Program-made: the position numbers and the translations under genes
Shown: positions 27,001 through 34,862 of the stretch, piece after piece
How the letters are laid out: every line of letters begins with the position of its first letter
Position numbering within the stretch: position 1 is the stretch's first letter
The notes under the pieces: generated by a model
What the model was told of the DNA's origin: nothing
What the model saw: the letters and a program-made list of their open reading frames with translations, nothing else
Database searches by the model: none
Source of the DNA: Clostridiaceae bacterium
Lineage (GTDB): Bacteria > Bacillota > Clostridia > Lachnospirales > Lachnospiraceae
NCBI GenBank assembly: GCA_910575585.1
Contig: CAJTGF010000016.1
Location: 1-64,000, forward strand
DNA: 64,000 nucleotides
Direction of reading: 5' to 3'

Positions 27001-27917
27001 AGAGCTATCTGGAACATGAGAAGGTCATGAAAGAGTTGGAGAAGGGAAAGGTGTGGCTCCGGAAAGAAAGTGAACTTCCGGTTATCAGGGAAAGACGGGC
27101 AAATTCCAGCCGGAGGGAAAAAGAATTGTCAGAGGAAATTAAACTTCTTGAAACAGAATTGACTCGGAAACAGGCGAAGGTTGAAACAGAAAGGGCAGCG
27201 GCGGCAGAGTATGAGGCGGCGGACAGGCAGGTAAGAGAATTGCAAAAGGAGCTTGACAGGCTCAATCGGGAGGCCAAGGAGCTCCAGAAAAGAATTGGAG
27301 GATTTGAGCAGAAGTGCCGGGAAATACGCAGGATGAAAGAGAACATAGAAACCATCCAGGAGGAACTGACGGAATTGGCTGTGAATGAAGCGGATTATGA
27401 TGCTCTCAAACTTTCTTTTAGCCAGGACGGGATTCCTCACCAGATTGTCAGGACAATCCTGCCGAAGCTGTCTAATACGGCCAACAATATCCTGGGTCAG
27501 ATGACTGGTGGCCAAATGGGGGTGGATTTTGTAACAGAGAAAGAAACTAGCAAAGGTAAAAACAAAAAGGAAGTCGTCACATTGGATATTTTCATTGAGG
27601 AATTTGGAAAGGGCAGCCTTCCCTATCTGTCAAAAAGCGGGGGTGAAAAAGTGAAAGCGTCCCTCTCCGTGATCCTCGCTCTGGCAGAAATCAAGGCAAC
27701 GACCGCAGGCATTCAGTTTGGCATGCTGTTTATAGATGAGCCTCCTTTTCTTGACGCGGATGGCATCCAGGCATATTGCGACGCCCTGGAAACGATTCAG
27801 GAGCGTTATGGGAATATAAAGATTATGGCGATTACCCATGATCCAACCATGAAAGCCCGTTTCCCGCAGAACCTGGATGTGGTTAAAACAGAAAGCGGAA
27901 GCAAGGTGATTTATTAA
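24042..27917 (+). CDS. fused SbcD-SbcC (Mre11-Rad50-like) nuclease-ATPase
   Basis: 1291-aa fusion. Residues 1-390 form a metallophosphoesterase: 'HSGDWHIG' (Asp8, His10), 'PGDVFHDG', 'RGTPSHDG', 'MAHYTVPG' and 'GHIHRP', matching the Mn-binding set of SbcD/Mre11. From about residue 425 an SMC-type ATPase follows with Walker A 'NGQNGAGKSSLF' (about 449), a long coiled coil, signature 'LSKSGGEKVKASLSVI' and Walker B 'MLFIDEPPFLDADG'. The expected CxxC zinc hook is absent; instead Cys-x7-Cys occurs near residues 855-863. Separate subunits are usual (SbcC/SbcD, T4 gp46/gp47). It should process DNA ends in phage recombination or replication. ATGA overlap with the previous gene. Confidence 0.9.
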   Translation: MKIFHSGDWHIGRFKGPEKDGVNLRSLDTRRCLEFMAECAEQEHPELVLVPGDVFHDGKTWSDRCCEEVVLAIEIISRLEAAAEQVVVMRGTPSHDGSGPFSVLEVHFKNHPKVHIVTMPDVIRTEYADIAVLPGFDRGVYRAKFPGLGKEDENEMFSQELGKVVMGLKATCRTDRPAILMAHYTVPGCDTESGQSQILTKFEPIIPSEALAAASYDLVALGHIHRPQQVSGFDNVYYSGSINANNFNDEGQEKGFWIHYAERGAFGQDGVVFTDSELVKAPYREFVTLRFTDEDVSAIINNRLDEVAMNYWRLNGAAADKIVRVLYECSADKRKAFNTALVERELYKDGAFWVTGVTQEKMQESPDRADLSRETDPEANLKIYLERKGMGKEEIERLLFKARPIIAEAMASENGSAFCGMFVPIEIEVENYRAYAKEKFSFEDIQFCTINGQNGAGKSSLFMDAIIDCIYEESREGKGASVKVPWLRNDEKVRSGRITFTFSIGNKVYRITRSRQKSGKPTLNLAELVSGEWENRSREGTNDTQVEIENLIGVDSMTFKSCALIMQDQYGLFLQAKKEERMVILSNLLGLGIYDKMEVLARERVLGYRRSITEKKQTIQVQADNILSYGRPWEELQQVKEELQEIDGRVQMKELGLRNANLLLGNAKAAAERHQGLMGEISNLESKMSIARKSQEAEKITIQTCDLALKEETEIVENAERYRSLTEKEKLLIEGTAIYEAKAAELERVHVQIFSAEQEIQEHERALSRYQTRLKSIEYQEDREEVKRKADEYQEKKRQLDAMYSISRKAAELDDKRSRRMYAVDSKKAYFNELERALMAEQASLRKRSELLEDAGCMDIRQASCRFLADAVQAKADLESFPRKLEVLEKERETSLAELMKTVHEVEDEIRQLGFSEDQLERLGKECAALEIYVDKLRKLERQEGEIGLIKARIEDMRSNIAKAQKSLTELKCRAQEIGFEKEKHAESYLEHEKVMKELEKGKVWLRKESELPVIRERRANSSRREKELSEEIKLLETELTRKQAKVETERAAAAEYEAADRQVRELQKELDRLNREAKELQKRIGGFEQKCREIRRMKENIETIQEELTELAVNEADYDALKLSFSQDGIPHQIVRTILPKLSNTANNILGQMTGGQMGVDFVTEKETSKGKNKKEVVTLDIFIEEFGKGSLPYLSKSGGEKVKASLSVILALAEIKATTAGIQFGMLFIDEPPFLDADGIQAYCDALETIQERYGNIKIMAITHDPTMKARFPQNLDVVKTESGSKVIY

Positions 27918-27963
27918 TCATAAGCCAGAGACTTTAGTGGTCTCTGGCGAAAGGGGTGTTTGT

Positions 27964-28959
27964 TTGGCAAAGAAATATTACTGGATGAAGCTGAGGGAAG
28001 ACTTTTTTGACGATGATGCGATTGAGTGGCTGGAAGAACAGCCAAAGGGAAAAGAGTATGCTTTGTTTTACTTGAAACTCTGCTTAAAGTCTTTAAAAAC
28101 CAATGGGTTGCTGATCCGAACGGTAGGTACAATCCTTGTTCCATATGACACCAAAAAGCTTGCGGATATAACCAAAACGGATTATGATACGGCGATTGTG
28201 GCAATGGAATTGCTGAAGAATATTGGTCTTGTGGAGATTATGGAAAGCGGCGAAATATGTCTTCCCCGTATGGAGGAAATGATAGGATCGGAAACCGATA
28301 AGGCAGCCATTATGAGAAAAGCCAGGGCGCAAAAAAAATTTATTGAGGGTAACAATGTTACCGCAATGTTACCAGAAGGTTACACATGTAAGAATGGTAA
28401 CAATGTTACCACGTCGTTACCGGAATGTTTCCAAAACGTTACACAGAGAATAGAGAATAGAGATATAGAGATAGATAAAAACATAATTGTTGCGCCTCCG
28501 GGCAACGCTGACTCTGAAAACACAGTCAGATATTCAGTTGGTGACTTTGAGTATCAGTGTGTTGATATGCTTATTCAGTCCTGCGTGGCTGTATTTCCAG
28601 GGTCAAAGGTGCCGCAGACCAGAGAGGAAAAACGGAAATGGGCTGTGGAAATTGAGAGGATGAAGCGGCTGGACAAAAGAAATGAGTCAGACATTATCGA
28701 GGCATTGACATATGCTACCACGGACGGTTTCTGGAAATCAAATATCCGAAGCGCAAGAAAATTCAGGGAGAAGTTTGAAACACTGATTATCCAAAGCCGG
28801 AGTAAAGTGGCAAAGAATGATAGAGAGACAAAGCCGCAGCCCAACCGGTTTCACAACTTTGAGCAGAGAAATACGGATTACAATGCCATGGTGCTTCAAA
28901 GGCTCAGGGAGAGGCTGGAGAGTGAAGGCAGTGTTCAGCTTGAAGAAGGAGGGGATTAA
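27964..28959 (+). CDS. phage replisome organizer / replication initiator
   Basis: 331-aa protein with the phage replisome-organizer N-terminal domain (residues 1-115: 'YYWMKLREDFFDDDAIEWLE', 'YALFYLKLCLKSLKTNGLL', 'LKNIGLVEIMESGEICLP'), a winged-helix that binds the origin. Residues about 130-170 are encoded by an iteron array. The C-terminal part (190-310) is DnaD/DnaB-loader-like and helical ('RKWAVEIERMKRLDKRNESD'). A TTG at 27964 after AAAGGGG is chosen; a GTG at 27937 is possible. It is expected to load the host helicase, as no phage helicase is seen. Confidence 0.82.
   Translation: MAKKYYWMKLREDFFDDDAIEWLEEQPKGKEYALFYLKLCLKSLKTNGLLIRTVGTILVPYDTKKLADITKTDYDTAIVAMELLKNIGLVEIMESGEICLPRMEEMIGSETDKAAIMRKARAQKKFIEGNNVTAMLPEGYTCKNGNNVTTSLPECFQNVTQRIENRDIEIDKNIIVAPPGNADSENTVRYSVGDFEYQCVDMLIQSCVAVFPGSKVPQTREEKRKWAVEIERMKRLDKRNESDIIEALTYATTDGFWKSNIRSARKFREKFETLIIQSRSKVAKNDRETKPQPNRFHNFEQRNTDYNAMVLQRLRERLESEGSVQLEEGGD
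28348..28475. other. putative phage replication origin (iteron array in the initiator gene)
   Basis: Two copies of the 15-bp palindrome GGTAACAATGTTACC (28348-28362 and 28396-28410) each start a series of GTTACC-like sites at 11-bp steps: 28357, 28368, 28379, and 28405, 28416, 28427 (GTTTCC), 28438. An adjacent A/G-rich tract with repeats of AGAGAATAG and AGAGATA (28445-28475) could be the unwinding element. Position inside the initiator gene matches lambda-type origins. Confidence 0.72.
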
Positions 28960-29805
28960 GTGCCAAAGGCAAAGCGGAGTGAAATCATACAGGGTACCGA
29001 AAAGGAATTTCTGGATGTGTTCAACCGGCTCTGCTATTCCAGAAGTTCTTGGCAGGTTTGGGCGGATCTGATCAGCGCAATAGCGTGTACCCTGAGTAAT
29101 GTGGCAGATCGGACACCGAAGCACTTTGAGGCAAGGGAAAAGGAATATGCCCAGTGCATAGAAAGGCTCGGCTCGGTGGAGACGCCGGCAGAGATACTCC
29201 ATATTATCGTTATGGCCCTGGAAAATGAGCCGGAGCAGGACTTTCTCGGAAAAATGTATATGAACTTGAACCTGGGAAACCACTGGAAAGGCCAGTTTTT
29301 TACCCCATACAGCATATGCAAAATGATGTCGCAAATGAGCGTGGGGACTGTTGACAGGCAGATTGAAGAACAGGGCTACATATCCATTTGCGATCCGGCC
29401 TGCGGTGCTGGGGCGACACTGATAGCGGCGGCAAATACCCTGAAAAAATCTAAATATAATTTTCAGAATCATGTGATTTTTGTAGGGCAGGATGTGGATC
29501 GGGTGGTGGCTCAGATGTGTTATATCCAGCTTTCTCTACTTGGATGTGCCGGTTACATCTGCGTAGGGAATACGATTACCAACCCTTTGACCGGCTTGGT
29601 ATTATTTCCCAGGGAAAACGAGGGGCAGGAAATGTGGTATATGCCAATGTTCCAGTCGGATGTGTGGCAGTGGCGGAAGATATTTCATTCGCTGGGAAGT
29701 ATGGGTGGAACTGTAACCACCGAAAAAACAGTGGAAAAAGAGCACTTTTATATGTTTTTCGATTTTGGAGAAAAGGAGGCGCAGTATGGGAGTCAAAGGA
29801 TTTGA
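28960..29805 (+). CDS. N6-adenine methyltransferase-like protein lacking a clear NPPY motif
   Basis: 281-aa protein resembling HsdM/N6-methylase cores: 'KMYMNLNLGNHWKGQFFTPY' is the typical lead-in, 'ICDPACGAGATLIAAA' is the SAM-binding motif I, and 'FVGQDVDRVVAQMC' matches motif II. Where NPPY/F is expected the sequence reads 'GNTITNPLTGLVLF', so catalysis is doubtful. GTG start behind GGAGGGG. Possibly a binding or regulatory protein derived from a methylase, or a methylase with a changed motif IV. Confidence 0.65.
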   Translation: MPKAKRSEIIQGTEKEFLDVFNRLCYSRSSWQVWADLISAIACTLSNVADRTPKHFEAREKEYAQCIERLGSVETPAEILHIIVMALENEPEQDFLGKMYMNLNLGNHWKGQFFTPYSICKMMSQMSVGTVDRQIEEQGYISICDPACGAGATLIAAANTLKKSKYNFQNHVIFVGQDVDRVVAQMCYIQLSLLGCAGYICVGNTITNPLTGLVLFPRENEGQEMWYMPMFQSDVWQWRKIFHSLGSMGGTVTTEKTVEKEHFYMFFDFGEKEAQYGSQRI

Positions 29806-30898
29806 TGGGAATTTGTCGGAAGAGAGCAAAAAGGCTCTGCAGTCGGAAACGTGGCAGAAAGTCAGGGATAGCATGAAAGAGAAAAAAGAGGTTAAGCACT
29901 TCACGGCTGAAAGCACAGCGGAGAATGCCTATGGAGCGATCTGGAATCAGGTTGTAAATGAGTATCTGAAAAGCGGATATAATGCCGAGGATAAAAGCCC
30001 TGATATTGTCGTGATGGGCGAGACGTACAAGACATTGAGGCGTCCGGAGGTAACGGTCTTTTATGATGCTGCCGGGGACACTCTCTTTGATGTGACGAAT
30101 GAGAGGCTTGAAAAGGAATATGAATGGCTGATGAACGGCGGCGCCGGGGATGCGGCGGAGAATACGGACACCAGGGAGGAAGATAATGCGGATGGGAAAA
30201 GTGATTTGGTTGTGGAACAGACGGAGGAAGATCCGGAAGCTGGCGAGGCTCCGCAGGCGGAGCGAGCGGAGGAGGATGAACCGGATAGCACACCTGATGT
30301 AACTGGGGAAAACATTGAAAGCAACCAGGAGCCGCCCAAACCAGTGGAAGGCAAGAGCGCCAGCGAACAAGACAGTAGGCTGGTCAAACAGCGAGCTGAG
30401 GAAAAGTTGAAAAAGGAGCTGGCGGCGGCCAAAGACAAATCTTTTGCGGATCCGATTATTGGGTATCTTCTGGAGAGATGCCGGGAGGATGAAGGGCTGG
30501 CCGAGGATGTGGTGCAGGATCATAAGACCTGGCAAAAGTGTTTTGAATATATCTATCGCCAGGCCAGACAACAGGCGCATGGGAATTGTGCTGCTGTTCG
30601 TGATGATGTGGTATATGAATGGGCCGAGGACTATTACCACAAGGACGATAAGGCTGAGGAAGAGAAGAAAGCCAAAAAGGCAGCCGAGGACAAGGCCAAA
30701 AAGACCGCTACTGAAAAAGCTAAAAAGGTAAAAACTGCGACAGAACGAAAAACGGTTAAAGCGAAAGGAAATGCTGAGAAGACGGAAAAGGTTTCCGTTC
30801 CTCCTAAAGCAGAAACGCCTAAAGCGCCGCCGAAGCCCAAGAAAAACCCGAAAGAGATGGACGGCCAGATGGATCTGTTCTCAATGATGGGCATGTAG
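29786..30898 (+). CDS. PcfK-like protein
   Basis: 370-aa protein. The PcfK-like region lies at about residues 221-290 ('DPIIGYLLERCREDEGLAED', 'NCAAVRDDVVYEWAEDYYHK'), flanked by an acidic linker (120-200) and a Lys/Ala-rich tail ending 'MDGQMDLFSMMGM', a possible clamp- or partner-binding end. The N-terminal 100 residues are conserved-looking but unnamed. The ATG at 29786 follows AAAGGAGG and overlaps the previous gene. PcfK and PcfJ are named from conjugative plasmid pCF10; roles are unknown. Confidence 0.7.
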   Translation: MGVKGFDGNLSEESKKALQSETWQKVRDSMKEKKEVKHFTAESTAENAYGAIWNQVVNEYLKSGYNAEDKSPDIVVMGETYKTLRRPEVTVFYDAAGDTLFDVTNERLEKEYEWLMNGGAGDAAENTDTREEDNADGKSDLVVEQTEEDPEAGEAPQAERAEEDEPDSTPDVTGENIESNQEPPKPVEGKSASEQDSRLVKQRAEEKLKKELAAAKDKSFADPIIGYLLERCREDEGLAEDVVQDHKTWQKCFEYIYRQARQQAHGNCAAVRDDVVYEWAEDYYHKDDKAEEEKKAKKAAEDKAKKTATEKAKKVKTATERKTVKAKGNAEKTEKVSVPPKAETPKAPPKPKKNPKEMDGQMDLFSMMGM

Positions 30899-30910
30899 GG
30901 GGTGGTTAAT

Positions 30911-33013
30911 ATGAATAAGAGATCGCTTTCAAGGATAGAAAAGCCCAAGGCGTCTGAAAATATGATTCGTCTGGCGAAAAGAACAGACGGGGACAGGTAT
31001 ATTGCGACAGCAAAAATTATTGATGTGGATGGAGAAAAAATACTGCTCTTGAATTTCTTCCAGAGGTCAGAACTCGTCAAGGAGAAAACAGGAGCAGCAT
31101 TTAGGACATTTATTTCCCGGAGCGATTATATCACGCAGGACTTATCTAGCGCAAGAGTGAAATGGAAAACTGGAAGTTTCAAGTCAATTTTGGGGTGGTA
31201 TTGGTGGAATACCAAAGAAAAGGGGCATGATGTTACATTCGCATCAGATTCAGATTTTATCAGTGCGAAATATTATATGAAAGCCTATTTGGAGGGGGAA
31301 GATCCGAATGTATGGGATGCAATCTGGAAATTTCAGGATGAAGTTCTCGACAGGCGGCTGAAGGCTAAGCATAAAAAAGAAACAGACAAAATTGATAAGA
31401 AAATGGAGATGGTACCAGAAAAGCCGGAAGGATTTGAAAAATGGGTGCATGAGATTGCGATGGGGGATAAAAGGTATCTGGTGTATGAGGCCGCAAGCAA
31501 AAAGAAAATGACAACGGGATACTGTACTTATTGCAAAAGGACTGTCCGAATAGATGTTAAATCTGTTCAACCCCGAAATAAAAAGCGGGGGAATTGCCCT
31601 AACTGCGGTAGCCCTGTAACTTTCATCCCCAAAGGATATTTTCCGACCTATCAGAGAGACAGTAAATGGGTGTTCCTGATGCAAAAAGTTTCGACTGGGA
31701 TTGTGTCGAGATATTTTCACGTCCATCAGGAAATCCAAAGAGATTATAACTACAAGGAATCGTTTAGCATAAGTGAACTCTGTAGAGCGTTTTTGGAAGA
31801 AGACAACGTGGAGATTAAAATTGATTCATATGAATGGGGGATATACAAACAGCATGGGCTTCCGCGTTGGTGTCCAGATCAGAATCATAAAAATTGTGCA
31901 AGTGCTGTTGTTTATACAGAGAACCTGCCGGAGGTGTTTAAGGGGACTTTCTACCGGTATTGCGCTTTGGACTTATACCAAAAGAAACTTGCCTGTGATC
32001 CAGTACCAGTATGGCGCTTTATGAATACATATCCTCGATACACCTATCTGGAAATGTTTTTAAAGGCCGGCCTTGTTAATTTGACCGGTGAAATTGTGGA
32101 AGGGCATGCATACGAGCTTGATTTAAATGGCAAGACACCAGAGACTATTTTGGGGATATCTAAAAAATATATCTCAATACTGAGAGAGATTGACGGAGGC
32201 ACTGCTGAATTAAGGTTACTGAAACAGTGTGAATCCGATAATATTCTTCCGCAGGGAGAAGATATCCGTGGTTTCTGCGAACGGTTCGGAGGAAATGATG
32301 AACTGATCGGGGTTATCAATGCCCATATGAGCATACGGAAGTTTAACAAATATATGGATAAGCAAAGAACTGTCTTGCCAAAGCATAAAGAAGTCCCCTG
32401 CCACGCAGCATGGTGTTCTCCGGAAAGCTACAGCAAAAAGGAACGGATGCGTGAGGGATATAGAAATCTGGCAAAAGACTGGTTGGACTATATTTCGTGG
32501 AGTGCAACATTGAAGTATGACATAAAAGATATGTATGTATTGCTCCCTCCGGATTTTGGAAAGGCCCATGATAGGGTAATGAAAGAATATCAGGCATTTA
32601 AGGATGAACAGGAACGGAAACGTCAGGAAGAATTAGAGAAGTTAATCAAGAAAGCTTTAGATGCCGCCGAGGGTATTCCGGCGATGATGATGAAGGCCAG
32701 AGGTTTGATGATCATTCTTCCCAAGAGCGGATCTGAGATCAAGGAAGAGGGCCGGACGTTGCATCACTGTGTAGGAACCTATGTAGAGCGAGTTGCGAAA
32801 GGCGAAACCATGATTCTGTTTATTAGAAAGGAAACTGCTCCGGACGTCCCTTATTTTACACTGGAATATAGAGACGGAAAAGTCATCCAATGCAGAGGCA
32901 AAAAGAACTGTGGTATGACAAAAGATGTTAAAGCTTTCGTTAAGGCTTTCGAGCGAAAAATGAAAGAAGAGAGTGAGGCGGAAAATTCTGTAAAGGGAAG
33001 GAGGGCGGGATGA
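30911..33013 (+). CDS. PcfJ-like protein
   Basis: 700-aa protein with an internal four-cysteine zinc ribbon (CTYC and CPNC, about residues 202-236) and the PcfJ C-terminal domain with 'GRTLHHCVGTYVERVAKGET' and 'FTLEYRDGKVIQCRGKKN' (about 610-660). The His-His-Cys and Cys-rich C-terminus looks enzymatic, but no activity is established. It begins 12 bases after the PcfK-like gene, the same order as in conjugative elements, implying a paired function. Start ATG at 30911 follows GGGGGTGG. Notably lower GC than its neighbours. Confidence 0.75.
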   Translation: MNKRSLSRIEKPKASENMIRLAKRTDGDRYIATAKIIDVDGEKILLLNFFQRSELVKEKTGAAFRTFISRSDYITQDLSSARVKWKTGSFKSILGWYWWNTKEKGHDVTFASDSDFISAKYYMKAYLEGEDPNVWDAIWKFQDEVLDRRLKAKHKKETDKIDKKMEMVPEKPEGFEKWVHEIAMGDKRYLVYEAASKKKMTTGYCTYCKRTVRIDVKSVQPRNKKRGNCPNCGSPVTFIPKGYFPTYQRDSKWVFLMQKVSTGIVSRYFHVHQEIQRDYNYKESFSISELCRAFLEEDNVEIKIDSYEWGIYKQHGLPRWCPDQNHKNCASAVVYTENLPEVFKGTFYRYCALDLYQKKLACDPVPVWRFMNTYPRYTYLEMFLKAGLVNLTGEIVEGHAYELDLNGKTPETILGISKKYISILREIDGGTAELRLLKQCESDNILPQGEDIRGFCERFGGNDELIGVINAHMSIRKFNKYMDKQRTVLPKHKEVPCHAAWCSPESYSKKERMREGYRNLAKDWLDYISWSATLKYDIKDMYVLLPPDFGKAHDRVMKEYQAFKDEQERKRQEELEKLIKKALDAAEGIPAMMMKARGLMIILPKSGSEIKEEGRTLHHCVGTYVERVAKGETMILFIRKETAPDVPYFTLEYRDGKVIQCRGKKNCGMTKDVKAFVKAFERKMKEESEAENSVKGRRAG

Positions 33014-33014
33014 A

Positions 33015-33200
33015 ATGGCGGATAAAACACGACATAAGATCAGAAATCTGCTTATGAAGCTGAATGATGAAGACCGGAATACTCTTTGTTGTCTGCTGAT
33101 AAAAGCGGGATATGCTGCCCGGATCGGAAAGGAGCGCCCCGGTGGCAAGGGGCAGACAATGTATTTCGTGGAATTTTGGGAGGAGGATGTAGATGCTTAG
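33015..33200 (+). CDS. hypothetical protein, 61 aa
   Basis: Basic helical N-terminus then 'GKGQTMYFVEFWEEDVDA'. ATG behind GGAAGGAGGG, 1 base after the PcfJ-like gene. Function unknown. Confidence 0.55.
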   Translation: MADKTRHKIRNLLMKLNDEDRNTLCCLLIKAGYAARIGKERPGGKGQTMYFVEFWEEDVDA

Positions 33201-33471
33201 AAAAGTGTGGATTCCCAAGAGCATGGCTAGGAGGCCAGTGGCAAGAAAAGAAACGTATCTGAAATATGGATTTGTAATTACGGAATGCGAGAAATATTTA
33301 TGTCCGAGGTGCGGAAGTATTCTGAACGCAGGACCGAATTACCAGCCGGGATACTGCGATCAGTGCGGGCAGAAGGTCAGCTTCAAGGGAACTGAGTGGA
33401 AAGAAGAAAAGGAATTAGGGTTTGCGGAAAGGAGGGGGGAGCATGAACAGATCGAAGATAGAGTGGTGTGA
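33193..33471 (+). CDS. zinc-ribbon protein, 92 aa
   Basis: Carries CPRCGS and CDQCGQ pairs 20 residues apart ('YLCPRCGSILNAGPNYQPGY' region). Overlaps both neighbours by a few codons. Likely a small nucleic-acid-binding or adaptor protein. Confidence 0.65.
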   Translation: MLRKVWIPKSMARRPVARKETYLKYGFVITECEKYLCPRCGSILNAGPNYQPGYCDQCGQKVSFKGTEWKEEKELGFAERRGEHEQIEDRVV

Positions 33472-34483
33472 TCACACATTAAATCCCATTACGGGATGCC
33501 GGCATAATTGCGAATACTGCTATGCCCGGCGTATGGTTGCCCGGTTTTCCGGTGATGTAAGGCTTAATAAAATGGCAAAAAAGGATTATTCCTTGGTGCC
33601 GGCGGCTGATGGGGGAGAGGACTTATATGTGCTGGATGCCCCCATGCTGAATGAAACAGGGAATCCGCTTGTATATCCCTTTGGGTTTGCCCCTACGCTG
33701 CACCGGTACCGGCTGGATACTCCCGCAAAATTGAAAATGGGAAACAACATTTTTGTAGGCGCCATGGCGGACGTGTTCGGAAGTTGGGTGCCGGACGAAT
33801 GGATTATGGAGATATTTAATATCTGCCGGAAGTACCCAATACATAATTACCTGTTTCTCACAAAGAATCCAGAAAGATATGAGCGTATTGATTCAGCCGG
33901 AATCCTCCCGGCAGGTAAAAATATGTGGTATGGCTCCACACTCACCAGGCCGGAAGATAAATGCTTTGTGTCAAATGCACACAATACATTCTGGAGCATT
34001 GAGCCGATTCATGCGCCGTTCCGCCTGTGGGAGCGGGATGAATTTTCTCCCGACTGGATAATTATCGGTGCGGAAACCGGGCGTAGAAAAAAGCGGATTA
34101 TCCCCCAAAAGGAGTGGATAGAAGACATCGTGGCATGGTGTGATAAGTCGGGGATCCCGGTATTTATGAAAGAAAGTCTGCTCCCGATTGTCGGAGAAGA
34201 GGGTATGCGCAGGGAGTTTCCAGAGCAGCTTCAGCATTCAGCAATAAGCCCGAAGATGGAAGCGAAAATGTATGATATCTGCGCTGAGTGCAAGGTCCGG
34301 CTGAAAAAGAGTGACATGATCACGTTGTTGGCGAGGTCCCGGCGTGGAGAACAGCCGAAACAGTTTGGATTTATGTGCAAGGAATGTTTCAAGAAATTTT
34401 GCCGAGACTTGGGGTTGAACATTCCCCATCTGGCAGAATTGGCAGACAGCATTACGATAGTCCCTGGTGACACAGATGGGTAA
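33443..34483 (+). CDS. phage Gp37/Gp68-like DUF5131 protein, putative radical SAM
   Basis: 346-aa protein of the phage Gp37/Gp68 (DUF5131) family. Cys19-x3-Cys23-x2-Cys26 in 'GCRHNCEYCYARRM' matches the radical-SAM 4Fe-4S motif; 'NIFVGAMADVFGSWVPDEW', 'YLFLTKNPERY' and 'WIIIGAETG' are family hallmarks. A C-terminal four-cysteine region ('CAECKVRL', 'CKECFKKFC') adds a zinc site. Substrate unknown. The ATG at 33443 is chosen as the conserved start with GGAGGGG upstream; it overlaps the zinc-ribbon gene. Confidence 0.8.
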   Translation: MNRSKIEWCDHTLNPITGCRHNCEYCYARRMVARFSGDVRLNKMAKKDYSLVPAADGGEDLYVLDAPMLNETGNPLVYPFGFAPTLHRYRLDTPAKLKMGNNIFVGAMADVFGSWVPDEWIMEIFNICRKYPIHNYLFLTKNPERYERIDSAGILPAGKNMWYGSTLTRPEDKCFVSNAHNTFWSIEPIHAPFRLWERDEFSPDWIIIGAETGRRKKRIIPQKEWIEDIVAWCDKSGIPVFMKESLLPIVGEEGMRREFPEQLQHSAISPKMEAKMYDICAECKVRLKKSDMITLLARSRRGEQPKQFGFMCKECFKKFCRDLGLNIPHLAELADSITIVPGDTDG

Positions 34484-34862
34484 ATGGAACAGGAACGGGG
34501 AGGGCTATGCTGACATTACTGCCGGCATAGCCATAGGGAGAGCATTAAGAGAGGAAAGGAAGATTGCTATGGCGAAGAAGAGAAACTGCAGGCGTACAAC
34601 AGATGAAAGTATCATCCACGAAAAGGCCGTAAAGATGCGGAAAATGACTGACGAGCAGCTGGTACATTATGTGGAGGATCGGGTAGAAAAGGCCAGGAGC
34701 GAGGGTTTCAATCAGGGGAAGGCCCAGGTACCTAAATACAAATCAATCAGCATTGAGAAGATTATCAATGAGATTGGGAATGTCCGGGGAATCGGGGCGG
34801 CTAAGCTGGCGGGCATTCAGGCGATCCTCGAAAAGCATTTGGAGGTATGGGTTAATGTCTGA
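34476..34862 (+). CDS. hypothetical phage protein, 128 aa
   Basis: Basic N-terminus ('AKKRNCRRTTDESI'), helical middle and 'IGNVRGIGAAKLAGIQAILE' near the end, which resembles a helix-hairpin-helix DNA-binding motif. Start is uncertain (ATG 34476 or GTG 34467), overlapping the upstream gene. Confidence 0.5.
   Translation: MGKWNRNGEGYADITAGIAIGRALREERKIAMAKKRNCRRTTDESIIHEKAVKMRKMTDEQLVHYVEDRVEKARSEGFNQGKAQVPKYKSISIEKIINEIGNVRGIGAAKLAGIQAILEKHLEVWVNV

Noticed and set aside
28348-28443. Regularly spaced repeats as a CRISPR array
   Set aside because: Repeats are 6-15 bp at 11-bp steps within a coding gene, with no spacers of 30 bp and no cas genes; an iteron origin explains them better.
29786-33013. 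PcfK/PcfJ as evidence of a conjugative element
   Set aside because: No relaxase or type IV secretion genes are present; the surroundings are plainly phage.
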